Assembly: GCA_030612305.1 (NCBI GenBank)
Contig: JAUWOG010000208.1
Span: 1-5,242, forward strand
Source of the DNA: Armatimonadota bacterium
GTDB taxonomy: Bacteria; Armatimonadota; Zipacnadia; Zipacnadales; UBA11051
Reading direction: 5' to 3'
DNA length: 5,242 nt
Part shown: piece after piece, positions 1 to 5,242 of the stretch
Layout: each line of letters opens with the position of its first letter
Position numbering within the stretch: position 1 is the stretch's first letter
Translations under genes and position numbers: made by a program
The notes under the pieces: generated by a model
Database searches by the model: none
Told to the model about the DNA's origin: nothing
The model's input: the letters and a program-made list of their open reading frames with translations, nothing else

Positions 1-2
1 CT

Positions 3-50
3 GGGCCAGCCTTGTGAGCTTTACTCCGCAAAGCTCCCTGCGACAGGCCC
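3..50. other. Candidate nested stem-loop
   Basis: The inner stem is a perfect 7-bp inverted repeat, GAGCTTT (16-22) against AAAGCTC (30-36), with a 7-base loop. An outer stem can form between GGGCC (3-7) and GGCCC (46-50). The intervening CCTTGT and ACAGG segments are also partly complementary. No T-run follows, so it is not a standard intrinsic terminator on either strand. It may be a processed 3' end, an attenuator-like fold, or chance in GC-rich sequence. Confidence 0.25.
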
Positions 51-83
51 CTCCTTTACGACCAACGGCTACGAACTATCGGC

Positions 84-95
84 TTCCAATTGGAA
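84..95. promoter_or_regulatory. Perfect 12-bp palindrome, possible operator
   Basis: TTCCAATTGGAA is a perfect palindrome in the most AT-rich part of the leader, about 140 bp upstream of the nitrilase-like start codon. A dimeric repressor or activator could bind such a site, but there is no second copy in the window and no recognised promoter beside it. The regulatory role is inference only. Confidence 0.2.
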
Positions 96-235
96 TTACC
101 GCAATTTGCATAACTACAGTGGAAGCCCGACCTACGCGATGAGGAGGCCCCGACGGTTGCGTACGTGGCGTGGCTGTGGGTGGAATGGCGGAAAGAAGGC
201 AGCATGAGCGTAGAATGACTTGGGAGGAATGACCA

Positions 236-1936
236 ATGGCTCTGGCACGCGTCGTTACCATCGCTACAATCTGTCTGCTGAACGGACAAGAGTATGAGAA
301 CCGGGATTACGTGCTGACGCAACTCGTTCAGTGCCCGCCTCAGGCGCAGCTCATCGTCCTGCCGCACATGCCGTTTCTGTCCTTCGAGACTGCTACGGCG
401 GAGGCCGACCTGAAGCCCTTCGCCGACTTCGCGGGCGAGCGGCAGGCGTATCTGGCGCTGTCCATGACTGAGCAGGACGGCGATGATACGTACTTCACGG
501 CGGTGTTGTTTGACCCTTCAGGCGAAATTGTCGGCCGCTACCGGAAAGCCCATGCACTGGCGGATGATAGCATATCTCTGGGTGATGAGCTGCCAGTGTT
601 TGATACGGCGTTCGGGCGGATAGGGATGACGATCGGCACGGACTTCTACTTCCCGGAAGTCTATGAGGTGCTGCGGATGAAGGGTGCAGAGATCATCACC
701 TGGCACCACTATCCGGAAGGGCTGCGCGATCACTCAGGATGGGAGGCGCTGCTGACGGCTCGCTGCGCGGACAGTCACGTGCATATCGTCGCCGCGATGT
801 ATGCGGATGAACACACCTACCTTACGCACAGCTACGCGGGGAAGCGGCAGGGCGCGGCGCTGGGGAGGTCCATGGTACTTAACCGCGTCGGTACTCCCGT
901 CGCAGATACAGGATACGAGGACGGCATCGCGGTGGCGACCGTCAATCTGGACAAGCGGAAGAAGAACTTCGCGCCCCGCTTCCCGCGAACCGAGAACGTC
1001 TTTCTCGTCATCAGCCTCGGTGACCGGAAAGCGCTGGCGCCGATTGCAGAGCCCTACAGTCCGCCGACACTGCCGACGTACGAGAAGCGGACGTGCCGCC
1101 TGGCGGTGGGACATTTCGACCGGAGCGAGATCTGGCGCGATGGCAAGGTGCCTGAGACGATGCTGCGGACTATAGACATGGCGGCGGCGATTAAGCCGGA
1201 TCTGCTGCTGCTGTCTGAGCAGTCCTGCAATGCCGCCGATGAGACCACCGGCCGGGTGATGGAGATGGTAGCCGAGAAAGCTGCTGCCATGAATTGCTAC
1301 ATCGCTATCGGGGGGATCGCGAATTACGGTCAGAGCAGCGTGTGCCATGTGTGGGACCGGACGGGGAAGCTGATATACGGCCAGCCGATCTACTGGCCGA
1401 AGGGCTTCGAGAAGCTCGAGGTGTTCGACACGGATTTCGGGCGCGTCGGGTCACACACCTGCGGAGACCTGTACACGCAGCTCTTTGATCGGGTGCTGGC
1501 GTTGAAGGGTGCCGAGATCATCCTGGATCCGAGCCAGAGGTCAGGGCCTGACGGGCGGTACAATGAGACGATGCTGCGCGCGCGAGCCGTTGACAACGCG
1601 GCCTGGGTGGCGTGCGCGCACTGGACGACCTCCGACCCGTCGCTGCGCAGTGTGATCGTTGATCCCTACGGGCAGGTGGTGGCGGCGTCGGGCTTCAACC
1701 GCGAGCAGGTCATCTACTATGATATTGACCTGGATGAGAAGCGCGTGTATTACTCCGGCCTGCTGGAGGCGCAGGCCGAACACACCGAGGAGGGCATGGG
1801 GGTCTATGCGTTCGGGACCATGCCCGAGCAGCAGACGGGTTGGCGGGAGGCGCTGTTCGCCGCGCGTCGTCCGGAGCTATACGGCATCATCCCGACGGTG
1901 AATGAAGTCATCATGCGCTACCGGCCGGAGGAGTAG
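236..1936 (+). CDS. Tandem two-domain carbon-nitrogen hydrolase (nitrilase superfamily) protein with split catalytic residues
   Basis: A 566-residue cytoplasmic protein (no signal peptide or membrane segment) built of two consecutive nitrilase-superfamily domains, about residues 5-262 and 286-545. Typical members are single-domain enzymes of about 260-350 residues that cleave nitriles or amides with a Glu-Lys-Cys triad. Domain 1 keeps the Lys (YRK, K104) but has His at the Glu position (VLPH, H44) and Gly at the Cys position (IGTD, G134). Domain 2 keeps Glu (LLLLSEQ, E328) and Cys (HTCGD, C409), but the direct equivalent of K104 is I385; K389 in WPK could substitute if the shortened loop is realigned. 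Both share FDT-FGR, KGAEII and an RAR/AR-type helix, which shows internal duplication. The ATG at 236 has GGGAGGA 7 bases upstream. The stop is 14 bp from that of the convergent thioredoxin-fusion gene. The substrate cannot be told. Domain 1 is probably non-catalytic and domain 2 possibly active. Family assignment is firm; activity is uncertain. Confidence 0.9.
   Translation: MALARVVTIATICLLNGQEYENRDYVLTQLVQCPPQAQLIVLPHMPFLSFETATAEADLKPFADFAGERQAYLALSMTEQDGDDTYFTAVLFDPSGEIVGRYRKAHALADDSISLGDELPVFDTAFGRIGMTIGTDFYFPEVYEVLRMKGAEIITWHHYPEGLRDHSGWEALLTARCADSHVHIVAAMYADEHTYLTHSYAGKRQGAALGRSMVLNRVGTPVADTGYEDGIAVATVNLDKRKKNFAPRFPRTENVFLVISLGDRKALAPIAEPYSPPTLPTYEKRTCRLAVGHFDRSEIWRDGKVPETMLRTIDMAAAIKPDLLLLSEQSCNAADETTGRVMEMVAEKAAAMNCYIAIGGIANYGQSSVCHVWDRTGKLIYGQPIYWPKGFEKLEVFDTDFGRVGSHTCGDLYTQLFDRVLALKGAEIILDPSQRSGPDGRYNETMLRARAVDNAAWVACAHWTTSDPSLRSVIVDPYGQVVAASGFNREQVIYYDIDLDEKRVYYSGLLEAQAEHTEEGMGVYAFGTMPEQQTGWREALFAARRPELYGIIPTVNEVIMRYRPEE
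678..697 (+). repeat. Direct repeat unit, remnant of the nitrilase-domain duplication
   Basis: These 20 bases encode part of the KGAEII strand of domain 1 and match 1503-1522 in domain 2 at 19 of 20 positions (A to C at the eleventh base). The surrounding sequences are far more diverged. The match therefore probably reflects the constrained KGAEII motif in an old internal duplication, not a recent repeat. Confidence 0.5.
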
Positions 1937-1950
1937 GACGGCGCGGCGGG

Positions 1951-3174
1951 TCATTGCGCGTGGTGAGCCAGCCAGGTGCGGAACTTGGTCTCGCCGACGG
2001 CGCCGACCTGCCGGGCTACTTCCTTGCCGTCGCGGAAGAGGATTATCGTGGGGATGCCGCGGACTCCCAGCTTCTTAGACTGCGTCTGGTGGGCATCCAC
2101 GTCCACCGAAGTGAACTTGATGTGTCCGGCGAAGTCACCGGCCAGCTTGTGGTAAGTCGGCTTCATCCTCATGCAGGGGCCACACCACTCGGCCCAGAAG
2201 TCCACGACCACGGGCCCCTCGGCCTGGAGTACCTCGCGCTCGAAGGTGGCGTCAGTCACGGCGACGACTGCGTGCTTCTCACCGTGCTCTACCGGCTCAC
2301 TGGCCTTAGCAAAGGACGGTATCTCCATGCTCAAGGCGACGTGGCCATCGGCGAAGGCGTAGAAATTGCCGCCGTCGTGACGCGGAGGATCGGCTACCGC
2401 ATCAGCGTTGCCGTGAGCGTTGCGCACACCCAGGTCGGATTCGAAGAAGAGCACTGTCTCGCTGGGCTTCTCGATGTCCGCCATTTTGACGCCGCTGAGA
2501 GCGCTGTTCATTGCATAGGCGTACTCGAGGTCTGAGGCGGGGCAGCAGAGGACGTGCACATTCTGGAGGTAGGGCATGACTTCGTCCACCCACTTGTCCG
2601 CATCGGGGAACGTGTCTTCGTGGTCCTTTGCGTACATGAATGTTGATATCACTAGCTGCTTCACATTGCTCGTGCATGTCGCCCGGTCAGTCTGGCCGGC
2701 GGCCTGCTCAGCCTCGCCGCCGGCCATTTCCTGCAGCGCGTCGAGCATGGCCACAAATGGCGCAGGGAAGTTTGCCATGGTGGCCTCGGTGTCCAGCTTC
2801 CACTGGCCGTCCACCTTCTTGAGCACCACCTTCAGTGGCTCAGCCTGGAGCTTGACGGTGGCGGTGTCGCCATCTATCTCCATACTCCCCGGCGTATGAG
2901 TGGGGAAAAACATGATGCCGTACACGGCGGTATAGGCAACCACTTCGCTGAACCCTTTGGCGCTGGGAGCAGATCCATCCGGCTTGATGAGCAGCTTCTC
3001 GAGTTGCTCCTTCGAGTTCGGCGTCTTGTCCTCCATAGCCATAATGCGAGAGTAGATGGCCCGGACGTCTTTCACAACCTGGTCGGGTGGCTTGGGTGCA
3101 TCGTCGGCCGGCGATGGCACTGCAAACAGGGCCGCGAGCGTTACTGTTGCGGCGAGCGCAAGCATGGATCTCAT
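1951..3174 (-). CDS. Exported H-X9-DG / thioredoxin-domain fusion protein
   Basis: A 407-residue mosaic. Residues 1-23 form a signal peptide (MRS, hydrophobic LALAATVTLAALFAV, likely cleavage after SPA), so the mature protein should be exported. Residues 30-135 are an alpha/beta region ending in DGDTATVKL and DGQWKLD, resembling NTF2-like or DUF4878-like domains (tentative). Residues 164-283 resemble the C-terminal part of H-X9-DG pseudopilin-like proteins: RATCTSNVKQL, FMYAKDHEDTFP, CCP (C210, C211), then H266, nine residues, and D276-G277 in FADGHV. The prepilin N-terminal methylation segment of that family is missing. Residues 303-407 are a complete thioredoxin fold with WCGPC (C331, C334), DFWAEW, the VDVD strand and GIPT with the cis-Pro (P375). 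It probably acts as an extracytoplasmic dithiol oxidoreductase; the partner is unknown. An in-frame ATG at 3225 would add 17 residues, but it lacks a Shine-Dalgarno and spoils the signal peptide. It converges with the nitrilase-like gene. Confidence 0.88.
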   Translation of the reverse strand: MRSMLALAATVTLAALFAVPSPADDAPKPPDQVVKDVRAIYSRIMAMEDKTPNSKEQLEKLLIKPDGSAPSAKGFSEVVAYTAVYGIMFFPTHTPGSMEIDGDTATVKLQAEPLKVVLKKVDGQWKLDTEATMANFPAPFVAMLDALQEMAGGEAEQAAGQTDRATCTSNVKQLVISTFMYAKDHEDTFPDADKWVDEVMPYLQNVHVLCCPASDLEYAYAMNSALSGVKMADIEKPSETVLFFESDLGVRNAHGNADAVADPPRHDGGNFYAFADGHVALSMEIPSFAKASEPVEHGEKHAVVAVTDATFEREVLQAEGPVVVDFWAEWCGPCMRMKPTYHKLAGDFAGHIKFTSVDVDAHQTQSKKLGVRGIPTIILFRDGKEVARQVGAVGETKFRTWLAHHAQ

Positions 3175-3182
3175 GGTTTCGT

Positions 3183-3189
3183 CCTCCCG
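3183..3189 (-). promoter_or_regulatory. Shine-Dalgarno that sets the start of the thioredoxin fusion at 3174
   Basis: Read on the minus strand, GGGAGGA is followed by CGAAACC and the ATG at 3174-3172. The strong anti-16S match at ideal spacing, followed at once by a signal peptide, favours this start over the ATG at 3225. Confidence 0.8.
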
Positions 3190-3223
3190 TGAATCCGGCT
3201 GGAGTGTGAATGGCGTTGTGTTC

Positions 3224-3253
3224 ATTGATCGTTTTGCTGTGATAGAAGTTCAA
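3224..3253 (-). promoter_or_regulatory. Weak candidate promoter for the thioredoxin-fusion gene
   Basis: On the minus strand, TTGAAC (3253-3248) resembles a -35 box. ATCAAT (3229-3224) matches only three of six -10 positions after an 18-bp spacer. Transcription would start near 3217, about 40 bases before the start codon. It is the best pair I see for this gene, but it is poor. Confidence 0.25.
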
Positions 3254-3384
3254 TGCGGGGGCGTCGGAATCCTGCTTGTGGGCCGGCGATCTGGTACTGA
3301 ATACCGGCCGCAGAAGTGGCAGATGGACGCCGTCGCGACGCGGTCGTGGCAGTCGTCTGTGATGGCGCAACAATGACGGCACAT
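3250..3384 (-). CDS. Possible small cysteine-rich (zinc-ribbon-like) protein
   Basis: A 44-residue ORF beginning MCRHCCAITDDCH and containing ICHFCG. It has two CxxC pairs (C2-C5 and C22-C25, 16 residues between them) plus C6 and C12, a pattern compatible with a small zinc ribbon or other metal site. From about the sixth codon to codon 26 nearly every third position is G or C, as expected for coding sequence in this genome; the last third is proline/arginine-rich and less convincing. Against it: there is no visible Shine-Dalgarno before the ATG, no recognised family, and the reading frame stays open upstream through sequence that looks non-coding. If real, it lies 75 bp upstream of the thioredoxin-fusion gene on the same strand and could share its transcript. 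Confidence 0.3.
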   Translation of the reverse strand: MCRHCCAITDDCHDRVATASICHFCGRYSVPDRRPTSRIPTPPH

Positions 3385-3422
3385 CTGCGCGCAATGCTGC
3401 CGGAAGCGGTGCCGTGGGTGGC

Positions 3423-3452
3423 TTGACTTCGACTGCAACCGTGTGGTAGTAT
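3423..3452 (+). promoter_or_regulatory. Sigma70-type promoter of ssb
   Basis: TTGACT (3423-3428) matches five of six -35 consensus bases. After an 18-bp spacer comes TAGTAT (3447-3452), matching four of six -10 bases and preceded by an extended -10 TG (3444-3445). Transcription would begin near 3459, leaving a leader of roughly 97 bases before the GTG start of ssb. Confidence 0.6.
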
Positions 3453-3540
3453 CTTTGTGTAACTGATTTGGGGCAGGTATTGCTGAGGCTGGTGTGAGGT
3501 TTCGCGCAGAGGTGTGAATTGGGCGAAGGCGCACGGGGCC

Positions 3541-3546
3541 AGGAGG
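3541..3546 (+). promoter_or_regulatory. Shine-Dalgarno that sets the GTG start of ssb
   Basis: AGGAGG is followed by nine bases and GTG at 3556. The in-frame GTG at 3514 has only an AGAGG one base before it and would add 14 residues not expected before the SSB OB fold, so 3556 is preferred. Confidence 0.8.
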
Positions 3547-3555
3547 CGGTGGGCA

Positions 3556-4032
3556 GTGTCAGACGCGCATTTGAATATTGTTGTCCTCAGTGGGTTTGCT
3601 ACACGCGACCCGGTACTCCGACATAAGACCTCCGGACATGTCAAGGCCGAATTCAGCTTTGAGGTGAACCGGCCTTTCTTCAGGGCAACCGGTGATCCCG
3701 TCTCCGATCTCTTCCTCGTTGATGCGTGGGAAGATATCGGTGAGTGGGCGATGGACAATATCAAGTCCGGGGACAACCTGATCATCGTAGGGACGCTCAA
3801 CAAGGAGAGCTACAGCACACGCGGCGGGCGCGAGCACCTCACGATTGTCAAGGCGAAGTACATCGGTCACGTTGATGAAGCCACGTTCGGCGACCGCATA
3901 GATACCGAGGCGCTCAAGGGCGATGATTGGGACCACTCGCTGGTGCTGGATATCGTGGACCTTGTCCGCGAGATGCTTGGCGATGCCCCGGCCGAAGCAG
4001 ACGACGTTGACGAGATGCAGGTATCGTCCTGA
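3556..4032 (+). CDS. ssb: Single-stranded DNA-binding protein (SSB)
   Basis: A 158-residue protein that coats single-stranded DNA during replication, recombination and repair. The OB fold spans about residues 6-105: LNIVVLSGFATRDPVLR is the usual first strand (compare the family pattern of a hydrophobic strand, G, then TRDP-LR), followed by AEFSFEVNRPF, FLVDAWEDIGEW, the GDNLIIVGTLNKESY strand and LTIVKAKYI. Residues 106-158 form a short linker and an acidic tail (EADDVDEMQVSS). Bacterial SSBs usually end in an acidic tip with a final Pro-Phe that docks partner proteins; here the end is acidic but lacks Pro-Phe. The start is GTG with AGGAGG nine bases upstream. It has its own promoter (3423-3452) and terminator (4071-4107), so it is probably monocistronic. 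It could be a secondary SSB paralogue. Family assignment is firm. Confidence 0.9.
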   Translation: MSDAHLNIVVLSGFATRDPVLRHKTSGHVKAEFSFEVNRPFFRATGDPVSDLFLVDAWEDIGEWAMDNIKSGDNLIIVGTLNKESYSTRGGREHLTIVKAKYIGHVDEATFGDRIDTEALKGDDWDHSLVLDIVDLVREMLGDAPAEADDVDEMQVSS

Positions 4033-4070
4033 GATAGCGCCCGTCCGAACAGGATGAGTTTGGTTCTCAC

Positions 4071-4107
4071 GCAGCCGCAAGCAGGCATTGGCGGCTGCTT
4101 TCTTTTT
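4071..4107 (+). terminator. Rho-independent terminator of ssb
   Basis: A perfect 8-bp GC-rich stem, GCAGCCGC (4071-4078) with GCGGCTGC (4091-4098), closes a 12-base loop. It is followed immediately by TTTCTTTTT (4099-4107). It lies 38 bases after the ssb stop codon and separates ssb from the thioesterase transcript. Confidence 0.85.
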
Positions 4108-4159
4108 CGTGAGGGGTTCCTGCGCGCGATTGATTGCCGCAGGGAGATGAGGGTGGGAC

Positions 4160-4558
4160 ATGCTTAAGGACGATGAATGGTGTTTCGCCTGCGGCCCGAA
4201 GAATCCGCACGGCCTCAGGCTGAAGGACTTCCAGTTCGATGGGACATACTACTGGGTGAAGTGGCGGCCATCACGCTCGTATCAGGGGTGGGCCGGTGTC
4301 GTGCACGGCGGGATCGTCGCGACCTTGCTTGATGAGGTGATGACGCGGCTGCTGTGGGAGCAGGGGCACACGGTGGCGACTGCCGAGATGTGCGTGAAGT
4401 ACCATCAGGCCGCTCCGCTCGACAGGGAGCTGACCGCGCGGGCGCGGGTGACGAGCAGCAGGCACCGCCTCCTGCAGACGGCCGCCGAATTGCTGCTACC
4501 CGATGGCAGCGTAGTCGCGTCGGCGGAAGCGAAGTTCCTCATTCCGAGAGACGAATAG
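4160..4558 (+). CDS. PaaI-like hotdog-fold thioesterase (4HBT family)
   Basis: A 132-residue cytoplasmic protein, close to the usual 120-150 of single-hotdog acyl-CoA thioesterases, which hydrolyse acyl-CoA to free CoA and acid as dimers or tetramers. Residues 8-20 give CFACGPKNPHGLR, the N-terminal signature common in PaaI-like members. Residues 47-59 give VVHGGIVATLLDE, the hotdog helix with the conserved HGG (H49) and the acidic D58/E59 near the active site. TAEMCVKYHQAAPLDREL (74-91) and the ASAEAKFLIP end (120-129) are the usual strands. The ATG at 4160 has GAGGG (4149-4153) six bases upstream. It starts a new unit after the ssb terminator; I see no clear promoter in the 52 bases between. 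The next gene starts 13 bp after its stop, so the two are likely co-transcribed. The acyl substrate cannot be predicted. Confidence 0.88.
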   Translation: MLKDDEWCFACGPKNPHGLRLKDFQFDGTYYWVKWRPSRSYQGWAGVVHGGIVATLLDEVMTRLLWEQGHTVATAEMCVKYHQAAPLDRELTARARVTSSRHRLLQTAAELLLPDGSVVASAEAKFLIPRDE

Positions 4559-4571
4559 TGGACGGATTGAC

Positions 4572-5242
4572 ATGCTTTTCGACAGCCTGATGCTGCGCTC
4601 GGTGGTCAATCAGGTGCAGGATGCTGCATCCGGCAGCCGCGTCATGCGTGTCTTCCAGACCTCCCGCGTCCAGGTTGTAGTAGAGCTTTCGCTCCCCGCG
4701 CCCCCCAGCCAGCTCGTGCTGTCGTGCTGCCCGCAGTTCGGCCGCATCCACCTCGATGAGGGCCTCGAGCCGGACCCGACGGTGAGCTATCCGATCGGTG
4801 CAGTAGCGCGCCGCTGGCTTCGGTCCGCCGTACTCGTGGGGGTATCGCAGCGCCAGTTCGACCGGGCTGTTCGTCTTGAGTTTGCCAACGCGCGAGCTCT
4901 CGGGCCGCAGTCACGCTGCTTCGTGGTACTCGAGGTGATGGGGCGGTACGCGAATCTAATCATGCTCGACGAAGACGGGATGATACTGGAGGCGGTCAAG
5001 CACGTGGGTGGGGATGTCAACCGCTACCGGCAGATCGAGCCGGGCCTGGAGTATGTGCCGCCGCCCGGGTTTGACAAGCTCCATCCGGGTGACGCGACGG
5101 CAGAGATACTCGCCGGCACCGTCGCGGACGGTGATACAGAAGTAGGCGAATGGTTTCGAGCGGCGCTGCAGGGAGCAAGCGGCCCGTTTCGCGATGAGGC
5201 GCTCACACGGGCCGGCATCGCTTCGGCCCAACGAAGCGGGGC
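4572..5242 (+). CDS. rqcH: NFACT / RqcH (FbpA-like) ribosome quality-control protein, N-terminal part, cut by window edge
   Basis: The frame is open from the ATG at 4572 to the window edge, giving 223 residues of a protein normally about 550-600 long. RqcH (Rqc2 homologue) binds stalled 50S subunits carrying peptidyl-tRNA and recruits Ala-tRNA to add C-terminal alanine tails that mark the nascent chain for degradation. The start MLFDSLMLRSVV matches the NFACT-N opening. QRQFDRAVRLEF carries D97 and R98, the same motif and numbering as the Asp-Arg pair needed for tRNA recognition in Bacillus subtilis RqcH. VVLEVMGRYANLIMLDEDG (118-136) is the family signature, followed by VNRYRQIEPGLEYVPPPG and DKLHP. 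The coiled-coil and C-terminal NFACT-R parts lie outside the window. Ribosome binding appears weak (GTGGACGGA, 4559-4567), which fits coupling to the thioesterase gene ending 13 bp upstream. Older annotation calls this family fibronectin-binding protein A. Confidence 0.9.
   Translation, partial: MLFDSLMLRSVVNQVQDAASGSRVMRVFQTSRVQVVVELSLPAPPSQLVLSCCPQFGRIHLDEGLEPDPTVSYPIGAVARRWLRSAVLVGVSQRQFDRAVRLEFANARALGPQSRCFVVLEVMGRYANLIMLDEDGMILEAVKHVGGDVNRYRQIEPGLEYVPPPGFDKLHPGDATAEILAGTVADGDTEVGEWFRAALQGASGPFRDEALTRAGIASAQRSG

Larger units (their letters stand above)
1..235. other. Upstream/leader region of the nitrilase-like gene, content uncertain
   Basis: No recognisable gene lies here. Plus frame 1 is open from the window edge to a TGA at 205-207 (68 codons without a start in view), so it could be the C-terminal end of an upstream gene. 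The translation matches no family I recognise, and an open stretch of this length is not rare in GC-rich DNA. Positions 84-120 are distinctly more AT-rich than the rest and carry a perfect palindrome. Positions 3-50 can fold as a nested hairpin. I could not find a convincing -35/-10 pair for the gene starting at 236. A Shine-Dalgarno (GGGAGGA, 222-228) precedes that start by 7 bases. Confidence 0.4.
3175..3555. other. Divergent intergenic region between the thioredoxin-fusion and ssb genes
   Basis: This 381-bp stretch separates two divergent genes. It holds the minus-strand Shine-Dalgarno and a weak promoter candidate near 3183-3253, a possible minus-strand cysteine-rich small ORF at 3250-3384, the ssb promoter at 3423-3452 and the ssb leader (about 3459-3555). 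In that leader GGTGTGA occurs twice (3491-3497 and 3511-3517), 20 bp apart; its meaning is unknown. I see no RNA gene or transposon remnant here. Confidence 0.6.

Noticed and set aside
1..207. Open plus-strand frame 1 as the C-terminus of an upstream gene
   Set aside because: No start in view, no family match and only a modest codon bias; not strong enough to list as a gene.
734..1348. 204-codon open frame on the minus strand inside the nitrilase-like gene
   Set aside because: It is fully antisense to a clear two-domain protein, arginine/histidine-rich, and matches no family; it is a by-product of GC-rich codon bias.
1954..2535. 193-codon plus-strand open frame opposite the thioredoxin domain
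   Set aside because: The minus-strand reading gives WCGPC, the cis-Pro motif and H-X9-DG, so the plus-strand frame is a shadow.
2840..3394. 184-codon minus-strand frame overlapping the N-terminus of the thioredoxin fusion
   Set aside because: It runs in another frame through the signal peptide and first domain of the better-supported gene and has low-complexity, arginine-rich composition.
3491..3517. Two GGTGTGA copies 20 bp apart in the ssb leader
   Set aside because: Seven-base repeats of G-rich sequence are likely by chance here, and they lie downstream of the predicted promoter; mentioned only in the intergenic entry.
3222..3803. 193-codon minus-strand frame across the intergenic region and ssb
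   Set aside because: It covers the ssb promoter, ribosome-binding site and OB-fold coding sequence from the opposite strand; its composition is not protein-like.
3559..4161. 200-codon minus-strand open frame covering ssb
   Set aside because: It is antisense to a clear SSB OB fold and crosses the ssb terminator; no domain is recognisable.
4642..5231. Several minus-strand open frames over the rqcH region
   Set aside because: The plus-strand frame gives an unmistakable NFACT N-terminal domain with the D97-R98 pair and the MGRYANLI signature.

Overview
The window is a GC-rich piece (roughly 60 % G+C by eye) of a bacterial chromosome, densely packed with ordinary-looking genes. I see no rRNA, tRNA, CRISPR array, transposase or phage gene. 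The best taxonomic hint is an H-X9-DG pseudopilin-type segment in the minus-strand protein. That family is abundant in Planctomycetes, Lentisphaerae, Armatimonadetes and related, mostly uncultured lineages. Together with the tandem nitrilase-like protein, this suggests a metagenome-derived or environmental member of such a lineage. The assignment is inference and no species can be named.

Layout: positions 1-235 hold a leader of unclear content, with a nested hairpin and a perfect 12-bp palindrome. A 566-residue protein follows (236-1936, +), made of two nitrilase-superfamily domains in tandem. It converges, with only 14 bp between stop codons, on a minus-strand gene (1951-3174) for an exported mosaic protein: signal peptide, a small unassigned domain, an H-X9-DG segment and a C-terminal thioredoxin domain with WCGPC. 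Its strong Shine-Dalgarno places the start at 3174. Next is a divergent intergenic region (3175-3555). It carries a good sigma70-type promoter for the next gene and, on the minus strand, a possible 44-residue cysteine-rich small ORF.

The right half is plus-strand. A single-stranded DNA-binding protein (ssb, GTG start at 3556) ends in a clear intrinsic terminator. A PaaI-like hotdog thioesterase (4160-4558) follows, then, 13 bp later, the start of an NFACT/RqcH (FbpA-like) ribosome quality-control protein that runs off the right edge.

The genes do not form one obvious pathway. ssb is a monocistronic housekeeping unit, thioesterase and rqcH look co-transcribed, and the nitrilase-like and thioredoxin-fusion genes are separate units facing each other. 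The unusual items are the complementary loss of catalytic residues in the two nitrilase domains and the pseudopilin-like/thioredoxin fusion. I see no convincing evidence of a defence system, a mobile element or an obviously new multi-gene system.
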